Source: JAAXIE01 sp965263155 (GTDB taxonomy: Bacteria; Chloroflexota; Dehalococcoidia; Lucifugimonadales; JAAXIE01). From it: a DNA stretch of 64,000 bases. The notes beneath the pieces were generated by a model. It saw only the letters and a program-made list of their open reading frames with translations. It searched no databases and was not told the origin of the DNA. The stretch is from the NCBI GenBank assembly GCA_965263155.1, contig OZ253586.1, positions 620,001 through 684,000 on the forward strand, given 5' to 3'. Both the position numbers and the translations under genes were made by a program. This document shows, piece by piece, positions 8,757 to 16,859 of the stretch. Numbering within the stretch: position 1 is the first letter of the stretch; every line of letters begins with the position of its first letter.

Positions 8757-9229
8757 GCCGTCCCCTCCACCAGTGCCACCGCAAAAGCCGCCAAGCCATC
8801 TCCCCGGCCCACAAATCCGAGGTAGTCGGTAGTGGTGGCCTTGATGCTTACGTCGCCTTCCGGGATGGACAGTGAGGCGCTGATATTCTGCTTCATGGTT
8901 TCCATGTATGGGGCCAGTACTGGCCGTTGCGCCAACATTGTAGCATCGACATTCACCACCTGCCAGTTGCCACTCCGCACTAGTTCGGCGGTACGGGTGA
9001 GCAGCACCAAGCTGGAGATGTCACGATATTGGGCGTCGGACGAGGGAAAGTGACGACCCTTGTCGCCTAGGGACGCTGCCCCCAGCAAGGCGTCCATGAT
9101 GGCATGGGTCAGCACGTCCCCATCGGAGTGGCCGGACAGACCCAGTTCAAAGGGTATGGATACACCGCCCAGCACCAGCGACCGGTCCGCCACGAGCGGG
9201 TGGGCATCGAAGCCGAAGCCGACTCTCAT
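8753..9229 (-). CDS. ispF: 2-C-methyl-D-erythritol 2,4-cyclodiphosphate synthase
   Basis: Fifth enzyme of the MEP isoprenoid pathway; cyclises CDP-ME 2-phosphate to MEcPP with loss of CMP. The 158-residue protein begins MRVGFGFDAHPL, whose D8 and H10 bind the metal. LSGHSDGDVLTHAIMDALLGA follows, with further metal and substrate ligands. Length is normal. Gene order (PIN/TRAM, ispD, ispF, cysS) is a known bacterial arrangement, but here a 771-nt gap separates ispD from ispF. Confidence 0.95.
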   Translation of the reverse strand: MRVGFGFDAHPLVADRSLVLGGVSIPFELGLSGHSDGDVLTHAIMDALLGAASLGDKGRHFPSSDAQYRDISSLVLLTRTAELVRSGNWQVVNVDATMLAQRPVLAPYMETMKQNISASLSIPEGDVSIKATTTDYLGFVGRGDGLAAFAVALVEGTA

Positions 9230-9500
9230 GGGGCTGGCCCGTCATTGACATGAATATGGAACCCAAATCCCCGGATTGTCGAGCCTCCGTTGTTCTCCCG
9301 CCCCCCTTGGTCATTGCTATGAAATAGAGCCAGCGACCGTCGGCAATCGGCCACCCCCGTCTTTCCTGCGCAGAGAGACGTTTGCATAGCTAGAGACATT
9401 TGTGGGCTTCGGATGCTACAGCCGTTGCATTCCAACACCATTTTATTCGTATTTCCGTGTCTTTAGATACCAATCCCATCATTTTCCGGCACCAATATGT

Positions 9501-9612
9501 TTGTATATTGTTGCACCGGGATTTGCATCGGCGCAGCTACGAATCAGCTTTGCGCTAGTCCAAGCCTCGTCCCAAATGGTTTTTTTGCGTTCTTGTGCCA
9601 TGTCACATAACG
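9501..9612 (-). repeat. AT-rich dispersed repeat, copy B
   Basis: Read on the minus strand it gives GAACGCAAAAAAACC, then AAAGCTGA, two bases, CGTAGCTGCGCCG, and CAAATCCCGGTG. The same blocks in the same order occur on the plus strand at 48385-48502. The 38-nt core matches at 34 positions by eye. Confidence 0.6.
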
Positions 9613-9789
9613 TGTGCTCGGCAAGTTGCAGGCTGGAATGGGGCCCCAGCGTCATCTCCGGACCAAGTCTGGGTAGGCTCCGATGTTCCGCTCGGGGGCA
9701 CTCAAGGACGCACGAGGAGAAGCGGCCTTGCAAAGGTCACAAATGGGGATAGGCCAGCCTGTATGCAGGCTAGCGCGGAAGGCCAGCTC

Positions 9790-9812
9790 CGGTCAACGGG
9801 CAGGTGTCAGGG
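9790..9812 (-). repeat. CCCGTTGAC repeat, copy 2
   Basis: The minus strand reads CCTGACACCTGCCCGTTGAC followed by CGG. It is close to the copies at 47939-47961 and 61828-61851, which read TGACATCAGCCCGTTGAC. Confidence 0.5.
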
Positions 9813-10000
9813 TGGAGGCTCTTTGCGGGAATGACGGAAGCTGCCGATTGCTGAGGGTTGGGCGTCGATGTTCAGATCATTGACGAGGATGGTTCCGGCT
9901 ATGGACCCGGCGTCTTGTTCATAGCAATAAAGGAGCCGTTATGGGCAGTGAGCTTTGCGTAAACTTGACGGAAGTGGAGAGTATCGTTCCGCACGGGATG

Positions 10001-10762
10001 TCATGCACGGGTTTCGCTCGATGGGGAAGCGGTTTGCGGTGCGGCTGCCAACCGCGCGGAGAGCCATTGCTCCACTATTGGCAGGTCTTCTGGGGTGGTC
10101 ACCTTGAGGTTCTCGTAGGAGCCGAGGTGGACCTTCACTCGGCCTCCCAAGGCTTCGACCATGGCGGCGTCGTCGGTGAAGCTCGCTTGAAGCTGCTGGT
10201 GGGCCGACATCAGGACGTCGTATCGAAAGGTCTGGGGCGTTTGCACCGACCATAGCTTATTCCGGTCAGGCGTACTTTCGACGAAGCCGCTCTCGGAAAC
10301 GACTTTGATAGTGTCCTTGGATGGGACAGCTGCTACTGCCGCTCCCGTCTCTTGGGCTGCCTGCACCCCTTGAGCGACCAAGGCTGGGGTCACGCAAGGC
10401 CGGGCCCCGTCGTGCACAACCACCCAATGACAGTGATCCAGATGCTCCAAGCCTACTCGCACGGAGTCTTGGCGACGGTCGCCTCCGGCGCATACGGCGA
10501 CGACCTTGTGCCAGCCTTGGCGCCGGACCAAGGCCCGCCCTTCATCCAGTCGGGCGGCTGAGAGAACCAGAACGATCTGGTCAACGGCTTCCGACCCTTC
10601 CAAGGCACATATCGAGTGGGCGACTAGCGGGAGTCCAGCTACAGTGGCGAACACCTTATCCAAGCCGGTCATGCGTACGCTCTGCCCGGCTGCCACCACC
10701 ACGGCGCCCACGCGTTCGCGGGCACCGTGGTCCGAGAGCATGCTATCCATGCTATAGGGCAT
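10001..10762 (-). CDS. ispD: 2-C-methyl-D-erythritol 4-phosphate cytidylyltransferase
   Basis: Third MEP-pathway enzyme; couples MEP to CTP. The 253-residue protein has the nucleotidyltransferase start VGAVVVAAGQSVRMTGLDKVF and the substrate motif VVHDGARPCVTPALV. The usual GxGxRM...PKQ signature is altered to GQSVRM...LDKV, keeping the Arg and Lys, so activity is still expected. Several Met codons lie in the first 10 residues; the true start could be the second or third. It follows the PIN/TRAM gene by 17 nt and is separated from ispF by a repeat gap. Confidence 0.9.
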   Translation of the reverse strand: MPYSMDSMLSDHGARERVGAVVVAAGQSVRMTGLDKVFATVAGLPLVAHSICALEGSEAVDQIVLVLSAARLDEGRALVRRQGWHKVVAVCAGGDRRQDSVRVGLEHLDHCHWVVVHDGARPCVTPALVAQGVQAAQETGAAVAAVPSKDTIKVVSESGFVESTPDRNKLWSVQTPQTFRYDVLMSAHQQLQASFTDDAAMVEALGGRVKVHLGSYENLKVTTPEDLPIVEQWLSARLAAAPQTASPSSETRA

Positions 10763-10779
10763 GTGTGCTGCAGGCGGTC

Positions 10780-11829
10780 CTAGTTGTGGCGGTTCTGGGC
10801 GAAAATCATTCGGCCGGCGCCGGTCTGCAGCACTCGTGTTACCGTCACATCGCGGTTGGTGTTGATGAACTTCTTGCCGCCTTCAACCACCACCATGGTG
10901 CCATCGTCCAAGTAGGCGATCCCTTGTCCGGCTTCCTTGCCTTCTTGGATGATGCTGACGTGCAACTCCTCACCTGGCAAGACCACCGGCTTCAGGGCGT
11001 TCGCCAACTCGTTGACGTTGAGCACCCGGATGCCTTGGAGCTCTGCCACCCGGTTGAGGTTGAAGTCGGTTGTGAGTATGGGGGACCCCATGGAGCCGGC
11101 TATCTTCACCAGCATGGCGTCCACCTCGGTGCCGTTGGTCAGGTCTTCGTCGAGCACCTCCACTCGCACCGACTGATTCTCCCGGAGCTTGGTCAAGACC
11201 TCCAAGCCACGCCGGCCGCGTGTCCGGCGAATCGGGTCGCTGGAGTCGGCAATGTGTCGCAACTCGTCGAGCACGAAGCGGGGTACGACCAGAGTCCCCT
11301 CGACGAAGCCGGTTTGGGTAAGGTCCGCGATGCGCCCATCGATGACGGCGCTGGTATCGACGAGGATGCGTGTGCCTTCCGGAGTGACGGGTTCGCTGGG
11401 CTTAGTCTCTACGCTGGGAAACACATGGCCCACGTCAGCCTCTCGCTGTATGCCCAAGAGCAGTCCCATGGACCCCAAGCCGAAGCTCAGCATCAACGGG
11501 ACCCCCCAACCGTGCCAGCCTTCCAGTGAGTAGAGGGGCACTGACAGGAGCGAGGCAAATACCAAGCCTATGAATAGACCGATGGTGCCGGACATCAACG
11601 TAGTGGTGGGTACTTGATTGAACCTGTCGATCCCCTTGCTCAGGGGGACCGTGGTGAGATAGGGCATCACCAAGGCTCCGATGGGCAATCCGGATAGAGA
11701 CAAGGCCAAACCCCAAGGGAGGAACTCCTCTTTACTGGTGGAGGCCTGTGAAACCACACCGCCCAAGCGCCAACCTATGGCGCCGAACCCGGTCGCCCCT
11801 AGGAGGCGCAATGACCAATTACCGAACAT
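10780..11829 (-). CDS. PIN/TRAM-domain membrane protein (YacL family)
   Basis: Integral membrane protein with a putative RNase domain. The 349-residue chain has four hydrophobic segments in the first ~135 residues and a PIN domain from about residue 150 (ILVDTSAVIDGRIADL, then DFNLNRVAELQG with acidic active-site residues). A C-terminal TRAM domain ends in RDVTVTRVLQTGAGRMIFA. A GAGAGG ribosome site precedes the ATG at 11829. It commonly sits upstream of ispD in Gram-positive bacteria. The physiological substrate is not established. Confidence 0.88.
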   Translation of the reverse strand: MFGNWSLRLLGATGFGAIGWRLGGVVSQASTSKEEFLPWGLALSLSGLPIGALVMPYLTTVPLSKGIDRFNQVPTTTLMSGTIGLFIGLVFASLLSVPLYSLEGWHGWGVPLMLSFGLGSMGLLLGIQREADVGHVFPSVETKPSEPVTPEGTRILVDTSAVIDGRIADLTQTGFVEGTLVVPRFVLDELRHIADSSDPIRRTRGRRGLEVLTKLRENQSVRVEVLDEDLTNGTEVDAMLVKIAGSMGSPILTTDFNLNRVAELQGIRVLNVNELANALKPVVLPGEELHVSIIQEGKEAGQGIAYLDDGTMVVVEGGKKFINTNRDVTVTRVLQTGAGRMIFAQNRHN

Positions 11830-12027
11830 CTCTACACCTCTCTCGGGTCCCTCGAAAGGAGATCAGAATGGTGCAATAAGAAGATGACGCGTCTCTCTGC
11901 CTAGCTGAAAACGGCAAAGGGGGACCCGTAGACCGTACGAGTCCTAGCCTACCATAACTTTTGGCGTCTCGGAAAGATGGAGTCAGTGCAAATAGTCTAC
12001 TCAAGCTAGGCGGACGGACCGCGTCCC

Positions 12028-12057
12028 TTGGCCCGCCATCGCCAACTGTACTATTAT
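12028..12057 (+). promoter_or_regulatory. Possible promoter for the cupin gene
   Basis: TTGGCC at 12028-12033, an 18-nt spacer and TATTAT at 12052-12057. The predicted start would give a leader of about 20 nt containing TAGGAGG, 5 nt before the ATG at 12085. Confidence 0.45.
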
Positions 12058-12084
12058 GTCTCGACAAACCCGTAGGAGGATGCC

Positions 12085-12450
12085 ATGAAGTTATTTCGCA
12101 TCAAAGATGTGCCGATAGAGCCGGCTGACAGCCCCCTGTTCACCGGTGGAGAGGTGACCCGACAACAGATGGTGACCCAGCAGATCGGGAAGAACTTCAC
12201 GTTCAACATTGTCAATTTTGGCACCGGCGCTCGCAATTATTTCCACACCCATACCAGCGACCAGGTGCTTCTGATCACTGAGGGGACTGGCATTGTCGCC
12301 ACTGAGGGCGAGGAGCAAGCGGTGACCCAAGGGGACGTGATACACGTACCTGCTGGGGAGAAGCATTGGCATGGGGCCACCCCCAACACCTCTATGTCTC
12401 ACATCACCGTCACCAGCATCGATAGCAAGACCACACAGTTGGAGCCGTAG
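12085..12450 (+). CDS. Small cupin-domain protein
   Basis: A single-domain cupin of 121 residues. Metal-binding residues of cupin motif 1 are visible as HTHTSDQVLLITEG (two His, then a Gln position and a Glu/Gly turn). Motif 2 is GDVIHVPAGEKHWHGA. The strong TAGGAGG site sets the ATG at 12085. Function cannot be assigned beyond a small-molecule-binding or dioxygenase-like fold. A scramblase-like gene starts 61 nt downstream on the same strand. Confidence 0.8.
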   Translation: MKLFRIKDVPIEPADSPLFTGGEVTRQQMVTQQIGKNFTFNIVNFGTGARNYFHTHTSDQVLLITEGTGIVATEGEEQAVTQGDVIHVPAGEKHWHGATPNTSMSHITVTSIDSKTTQLEP

Positions 12451-12511
12451 CGGCTGCAAAAGAGGCCCCCAAGGGACTATGGAAACCGTAAGAGGTCAGG
12501 AGAGGCGAGCT

Positions 12512-13099
12512 ATGTTGCAGGACTACCCGAGCCTGACGGTACGGCAGGAGGTGGAGATGTTGCAGGTCTTCACCGGCTTCGAGACTAGAAACCGCTACCG
12601 TGTGCTGGACCCCAACGGCCAAGACGTCCTGTACGCATACGAAGAGTCAGGCACCCTCTCCCGCCTCTTTCTGCAGTCACACCGCCCTCTAAAGCTGCAC
12701 TTTATCGATGGAGGTGGCCGCACGGTATTGACTGCACACCGCGACTTCTTCTGGTTCTTCTCCCACCTACACTTCTCGTCTCCGGAAGGCAAAGAGATGG
12801 GGAGCTTGCAACGGCGGTTCAAGTTGATCAATCGCCGCTTCGACCTGACGGACGACCAAGGCAGCAGCCTGCATGTGGACGGCCCAATATATCGCCCCCA
12901 CACCTTCTGGTTCCGAAGTAGCGGGGGCGATTTGGCCAAAATCACGAAAAGATGGAGCGGCCTATCGCGGGAAGCCTTCTCGGTGGCCGACACCTTTCAT
13001 GTGGAGTTCAGCGAACACAACCTGTCCGAATCCATGCGATGGCTGATTCTGGGCGCAGCTTTCGCCATAGACCTAGACTTCTTCGAGAAGAAGGGGTGA
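12512..13099 (+). CDS. Scramblase / LURP-one-related (Tubby-like fold) protein
   Basis: A 195-residue protein resembling phospholipid scramblase-related proteins. Features include YRVLDPNGQDVLYAYEESG, FLQSHRPLKLHFIDGGG and a C-terminal hydrophobic helix SMRWLILGAAFAIDLDFF. These match the beta-barrel plus buried helix of the family. I set the start at ATG 12512 because CAGGAGAGG lies 7 nt upstream; the frame is open further 5' but has no ribosome site. Lipid scrambling itself is unproven for bacterial members. Confidence 0.78.
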   Translation: MLQDYPSLTVRQEVEMLQVFTGFETRNRYRVLDPNGQDVLYAYEESGTLSRLFLQSHRPLKLHFIDGGGRTVLTAHRDFFWFFSHLHFSSPEGKEMGSLQRRFKLINRRFDLTDDQGSSLHVDGPIYRPHTFWFRSSGGDLAKITKRWSGLSREAFSVADTFHVEFSEHNLSESMRWLILGAAFAIDLDFFEKKG

Positions 13100-13237
13100 T
13101 ACGGGACCCCTAGCGCTATTGCCGAGGCGGTCAAGGGATTAAAGTAAAGCGAATGAGGCCGGTTTTCCGGTTGATAGTCGTTCATACTGGCAGCACATCC
13201 TGACCGATGGTCGCATCTTACGCGTGTCCATTCTGCC

Positions 13238-13339
13238 TCAGACGCAATCCCCGAGATACTTGCTCTCAAGCTCTTCCCGCACTGCTTGGTAGGCCATGAC
13301 CTCGTGCATCCGAGGAGGCTCAAACGTCCCCGCAGTCAT
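13238..13339 (-). CDS. Possible 33-residue protein downstream of the dehydrogenase
   Basis: The minus strand has an ATG at 13339 preceded by GAGGGAAC and a TGA at 13238. The peptide is mostly charged helix (MHEVMAYQAVREELESKYLG is its middle). It lies 51 nt after the 3-hydroxyisobutyrate dehydrogenase-like stop, on the same strand. It may be a real small protein or the remnant of a longer one. I recognise no family. Confidence 0.3.
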   Translation of the reverse strand: MTAGTFEPPRMHEVMAYQAVREELESKYLGDCV

Positions 13340-13390
13340 CAGGACAGTTCCCTCTATCGCCCTGTGCCCTATTCCACTACGACTATCGTG

Positions 13391-14287
13391 CTAGCTGTTG
13401 TTAGTGCGCAACTCCACCCCGGCCTTCTCCTCTTGGATGACGGAGACGATGTCGGAGTCGCGGGGGCCCCAGCCTCGGCCTAGCGCTTCCACGTAGCGCT
13501 GGTCAACTAGGTTCGAAAGATCCATGGGCACACCGAACTCCCGCCCCATGTCGGTGGCCAACCGCACGTCCTTGGCCGCCAAGGCGGCGGCGAAGCCCGG
13601 CTCGAAGTTCCCTTGGAACAGGAAGCGGGAGAACTTCTCGCGGAGCCGAGTGTTGCCTCCAGAGCTCTTATTGATGACGTCAGCCAGCACTGAGAGGTCG
13701 ACACCCGCCTTGACGCCCAACGTCAACGCCTCGGTCAGCAGCACTCCAATGCCCATGCTCATCAGGTTGTTACATATCTTGCAGACCATGCCGCTGCCGA
13801 TGGCCCCGCAATAGACCACGTTGGTGCCGATGGCGTCCAGTATGGGTTTGATGCGGTTGTAGACCACCTCGTCGCCTCCTACCATCACTGCTAGGGTACC
13901 CGCGGTCGCCCCGTAGGTGCCGCCACTGACGGGAGCGTCCAGCACAGTCACACCACGTTGGGCGAACACATCGTGGATGTGGCGGATCATGGTGGGTGAG
14001 TTGGTGGAGAGGTCCGCGTAGATTATGTCTTGGGATGCGCCCTCCAGAACGCCCTTTTCGCCCAAGGCCACTGCCTCCACATCACGCGGCGCCGGCAGCG
14101 ATGTGAGCACCAACTCGTTGCCTTGAGTAGCTTCAGCGGGAGAGTCGGCCCATTCGGCGCCCATCTCCAACAAGTCGGTGGCCGACTCCCGTCGCAGGTC
14201 ATGCACCGTCAACTGGTGACCTGCCTTGATGAGGTTGGCCGCCATCGGCCCGCCCATGTTTCCGGTGCCCACGAATCCTACCTTCAC
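13391..14287 (-). CDS. 3-hydroxyisobutyrate dehydrogenase / 2-hydroxy-3-oxopropionate reductase family
   Basis: NAD(P)-dependent beta-hydroxyacid dehydrogenase of about 298 residues. The Rossmann motif GFVGTGNMGGPMAANL opens the protein. DAPVSGGTYGATAGTLAVMVGG is the substrate-binding signature, and the catalytic Lys lies in MVCKICNNLMS. I placed the start at GTG 14287, preceded by GAGGAGG at 8 nt; an in-frame ATG at 14332 gives 15 extra residues. The exact substrate (3-hydroxyisobutyrate, tartronate semialdehyde or other) is undecided. Confidence 0.85.
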   Translation of the reverse strand: MKVGFVGTGNMGGPMAANLIKAGHQLTVHDLRRESATDLLEMGAEWADSPAEATQGNELVLTSLPAPRDVEAVALGEKGVLEGASQDIIYADLSTNSPTMIRHIHDVFAQRGVTVLDAPVSGGTYGATAGTLAVMVGGDEVVYNRIKPILDAIGTNVVYCGAIGSGMVCKICNNLMSMGIGVLLTEALTLGVKAGVDLSVLADVINKSSGGNTRLREKFSRFLFQGNFEPGFAAALAAKDVRLATDMGREFGVPMDLSNLVDQRYVEALGRGWGPRDSDIVSVIQEEKAGVELRTNNS

Positions 14288-14343
14288 GTTCCAAGCCTCC
14301 TCGCCGAGCCGGTTCTCGCCCAGGCTCGCCATCGATTCTGCGC

Positions 14344-14349
14344 ATTATA
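14344..14349 (-). promoter_or_regulatory. Consensus -10 box for the dehydrogenase gene
   Basis: TATAAT read on the minus strand at 14349-14344. Transcription would begin near 14336, giving about 50 nt of leader with GAGGAGG before the GTG at 14287. No good -35 was found. Confidence 0.45.
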
Positions 14350-14384
14350 GCAACGGTCGCCATGGGTAGGAGAGTGACCCGTGC

Positions 14385-14390
14385 TATAAT
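14385..14390 (+). promoter_or_regulatory. Consensus -10 box for the ABC exporter, possibly leaderless
   Basis: TATAAT ends 10 nt before the ATG at 14401, so the transcript would start at or within a few nt of the start codon. No ribosome-binding site precedes that ATG, which agrees with leaderless translation. Confidence 0.45.
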
Positions 14391-14400
14391 CCTCGCCTAC

Positions 14401-15324
14401 ATGGAGCCGGTTATTCAAGTCCAAGGATTGGTCAAGCGGTATGGTAGCTTGACCGCCGTAAACGATATCTCGTTCACCGTCGAGGCCGGTGAGACCTTTG
14501 GCATCCTTGGCCCCAATGGCGCGGGCAAGACCACCACCTTGGAAATCATCGAGGGGTTGCAGCAGCCCACGCAGGGAACGGCCTGCGTGCTGGGGATGGA
14601 CGTGCAGCGTCAATCGTCCCAGCTAAAAGAGCGCATTGGAGTCCAACTACAGGCCGCCGCCTACTTCGACCACCTTACCTTGACAGAGATACTGCAGCTT
14701 TTTGGCAGCTTCTACCGTCGCAGTGTGCCTCCCACCGAACTGCTAACCAAAGTCGGTCTCTACGAGAGACGCACCAGTATGCTCAAGAGGCTGTCCGGTG
14801 GTCAGAAGCAGGCCTTCACCCTTGCAGCTGCCTTGGTGAACGACCCTGAGCTGGTGATACTGGATGAGCCGACAACTGGCCTCGACCCTCGTGCCCGACA
14901 CGACCTGTGGGACTTGGTCCGGCGAATTGAGGGAGAAGGCAAGACCATCGTGCTGACGACGCACTACATGGAGGAGGCCGCTGCTCTCTGCCAGCGTGTG
15001 GCCATTATGCACCAAGGGCGCATCCTTACAGTGGGTACGCCGGATGAACTGGTTAGCCAGTTGGGGGCTGCTTACCGTGTGCGAGTTTCCGCGGCTGCCG
15101 AGTTGCCGATATCTCAGTTGGTCAACGGAGCTTCGGAGTGGGTCGACCGCCAGCAGGGCGACGGGCACCAGTATGAATTGGCGTTGCAAGAACCGGCGGC
15201 TGCGGTCCAAGCCCTGCTGGGGCATGCCTCTGAGCATGGCATCCAGCTGGAGCGACTCGAGGTGCTGCCCGCGACGCTGGAGGACGTCTTCCTGCAATTG
15301 ACCGGTCGCGGCCTGCAAGAGTAG
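14401..15324 (+). CDS. ABC transporter ATP-binding protein (DrrA-like)
   Basis: Nucleotide-binding subunit of an ABC-2 type exporter. The 307-residue protein has Walker A GPNGAGKT at 37-44, signature LSGGQ at 131-135, and Walker B LVILDEPTTGLDP. A C-terminal extension of about 90 residues is typical of the drug and lipid exporter DrrA/CcmA group. I prefer ATG 14401 over 14362 because the TATAAT lies between them and homologues start near EPVIQVQGL. It pairs with the permease that begins 6 nt downstream. Confidence 0.9.
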   Translation: MEPVIQVQGLVKRYGSLTAVNDISFTVEAGETFGILGPNGAGKTTTLEIIEGLQQPTQGTACVLGMDVQRQSSQLKERIGVQLQAAAYFDHLTLTEILQLFGSFYRRSVPPTELLTKVGLYERRTSMLKRLSGGQKQAFTLAAALVNDPELVILDEPTTGLDPRARHDLWDLVRRIEGEGKTIVLTTHYMEEAAALCQRVAIMHQGRILTVGTPDELVSQLGAAYRVRVSAAAELPISQLVNGASEWVDRQQGDGHQYELALQEPAAAVQALLGHASEHGIQLERLEVLPATLEDVFLQLTGRGLQE

Positions 15325-15330
15325 TAGCGC

Positions 15331-16407
15331 ATGGCACACCTTCTGCTCGCCAACCTCCGCATGATGTTACGAGACCGCCAGACCCTCTTCTGGGCGCTCC
15401 TCTTCCCCCTGATATTCGTCGCCGTCTTCGGCTTGGTGGACTTCGACGGCGCGGGCACGGCCGACTTGGCCGTCATCGACATGGCGGACAGCGAGACATC
15501 GCGACAGATGGCGGCCCAACTGGAGAACTTGGACCTGCTGGAGTTGGATGACTCGTATACCGAACAACAGGTCGCCTTAGACGCCATCGAGGACGGCGAC
15601 CTGGACTATCTGCTGGTGATGCCGAGGGGGTTGGGTGGCCCGGATATGGCAGAGTCAGAAGCGGTCTCCCTGTACTATGACCAAGCCAACCTGCAAGAGA
15701 ATGAGCTCGTTGTGGGTGTTCTGTACAACCTAGCCGCCCAAGCCAACATATCGTTGGCAGGCACGCCGCAACTGGTGCGCGTTGAACCACAGGTAATATC
15801 GGCGCGACAGGTAGAGTACTTCGATTTGGTTCTGGTCGGGCTCGTGGGCATGGGGCTGATGGTGCACTCGGTGATAGCCTTGGGAGTGAAGGTCAGCAGC
15901 TACCGCAACCAAGCCATATTCAAGCGGATACTTGTGACGCCACTGCCGGTGCGCAACTACTTCGTCGCAGAGGTGGTGGCCCACCTGCTACTGGCCTTGG
16001 TGCAGACGGCCGTCATTCTGGCAGTGGGCGTCTGGGCATTCGGGGCGAACCTTGGCTCCGGGGTGTGGTTGATATTCCCCATTGCCGCACTGGGCAATGT
16101 GGTCTTTCTCAACATAGGTTTTATCGTCGCCAGCTTCAGCAACACCGGCGCTGCTGCATCGGGCATGGGCAACGCCATCACCTTGCCTCTGATGTTCCTG
16201 TCAGGGGTGTTCTGGGCCAGCGACTCCCTACCTGGAGTCCTGCCGGACGTGGTGCGTTTCTTGCCCCTTACCCCAATGTTGGATGCGATGAGGCAAGTTG
16301 CAATACACGACAGCTCTCTCTGGGCCACTTGGCCCGAGCTGGCGGTGCTGGCAGGCTGGATATTGCTTACCGCGGCATTCGCGGTAAGGGTGTTCCGCTT
16401 CGGGTAG
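15331..16407 (+). CDS. ABC-2 type transporter permease
   Basis: Membrane half of the exporter, 358 residues. One N-terminal helix (about 22-40) is followed by a large extracytoplasmic domain (about 45-175) and a C-terminal bundle of five or six helices. The last part, MFLSGVFWASDSLPGVLPDVVRF, is the usual ABC-2 signature region. Starting 6 nt after the ATPase gene implies one complex. The substrate is unknown. Confidence 0.87.
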   Translation: MAHLLLANLRMMLRDRQTLFWALLFPLIFVAVFGLVDFDGAGTADLAVIDMADSETSRQMAAQLENLDLLELDDSYTEQQVALDAIEDGDLDYLLVMPRGLGGPDMAESEAVSLYYDQANLQENELVVGVLYNLAAQANISLAGTPQLVRVEPQVISARQVEYFDLVLVGLVGMGLMVHSVIALGVKVSSYRNQAIFKRILVTPLPVRNYFVAEVVAHLLLALVQTAVILAVGVWAFGANLGSGVWLIFPIAALGNVVFLNIGFIVASFSNTGAAASGMGNAITLPLMFLSGVFWASDSLPGVLPDVVRFLPLTPMLDAMRQVAIHDSSLWATWPELAVLAGWILLTAAFAVRVFRFG

Positions 16408-16412
16408 CCAGC

Positions 16413-16859
16413 TTACGTGGTGTCCTCAGGCTGTTGGCGCCAGAACCCGTAGTAATCGTCGGTCTCAAGGACCCGCTGCAGGCCCTCGGGTGTGACATTC
16501 ATCAGGTTGCCGGGGGTGGCCCACTGCTCAGTCAGCTGATAGTGGAGTTGGCTGAGGGGCACCGGCGTGTTGCCCGCCGCTAGGATCATGCGGAATACGA
16601 TTTCCTGCAGGGCCATTCCGGGGCGTATGAAGGACTCGTCTTGGGAGCAGCACTCCAGGATATGAGCAATCTGCTCGTCGGCCGAGGGAGCGGCAGCGAT
16701 GTTCACCGTCGCCTCAAGGCAGGTGGAGCAGCGTCGCGTGAGTAGTAGCGCCTCCATGGAGCGTTTGAGATATTCCAACCGGGAGGCGTCAATCCGGTAG
16801 CTAGGGCCGGGGCCGCCTTCGTCAAGTGTAAGGGCTTCCCCCGCTTGGGGAGTGGTCAT
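16413..16859 (-). CDS. Uncharacterised protein translationally coupled to MoeA
   Basis: A 148-residue soluble protein I do not recognise. It has a CSTC motif in an N-terminal helical part and an alpha-helical region around ALQEIVFRMILAAGNTPVPLS. It ends with a polar YYGFWRQQPEDTT tail. Its ATG overlaps the moeA stop (ATGA), so it is probably made with MoeA. A role in molybdoenzyme maturation is possible but is only inference from position. Confidence 0.6.
   Translation of the reverse strand: MTTPQAGEALTLDEGGPGPSYRIDASRLEYLKRSMEALLLTRRCSTCLEATVNIAAAPSADEQIAHILECCSQDESFIRPGMALQEIVFRMILAAGNTPVPLSQLHYQLTEQWATPGNLMNVTPEGLQRVLETDDYYGFWRQQPEDTT

Larger units (their letters stand above)
9313..9928. 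mobile_element. Putative non-coding insertion bounded by an 11-nt inverted repeat
   Basis: ATTGCTATGAA at 9313-9323 and its exact complement TTCATAGCAAT at 9918-9928 bound 616 nt between two genes that usually sit side by side. A looser copy (TTCATAACAAC) occurs near 50730. No transposase frame is visible inside, so if mobile it would be a MITE-like or decayed element. Target-site duplications were not found by eye. Confidence 0.35.
9230..10000. other. 771-nt repeat-filled gap inside the ispD-ispF-cysS cluster
   Basis: No gene is supported here. Frames exist but are short and unlike known proteins. The gap contains two inverted 11-mers near its ends (9313-9323 and 9918-9928), an AT-rich repeat block shared with 48385-48502, a CCCGTTGAC repeat and a REP-like fragment (GCGGGAATGACGG at 9825-9837). 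Confidence 0.6.

Noticed and set aside
9402..9752. Frames across repeat copy B similar in translation to a minus-strand frame at 48392-48592 (shared PGF and AQLR words)
   Set aside because: The nucleotide repeat explains the match. Only about two of eleven codon differences are synonymous, so there is no sign of protein-level selection.
10321..11529. 402-codon plus-strand frame
   Set aside because: Antisense to ispD and the PIN/TRAM gene, both secure. Composition is that of a GC-rich shadow frame.
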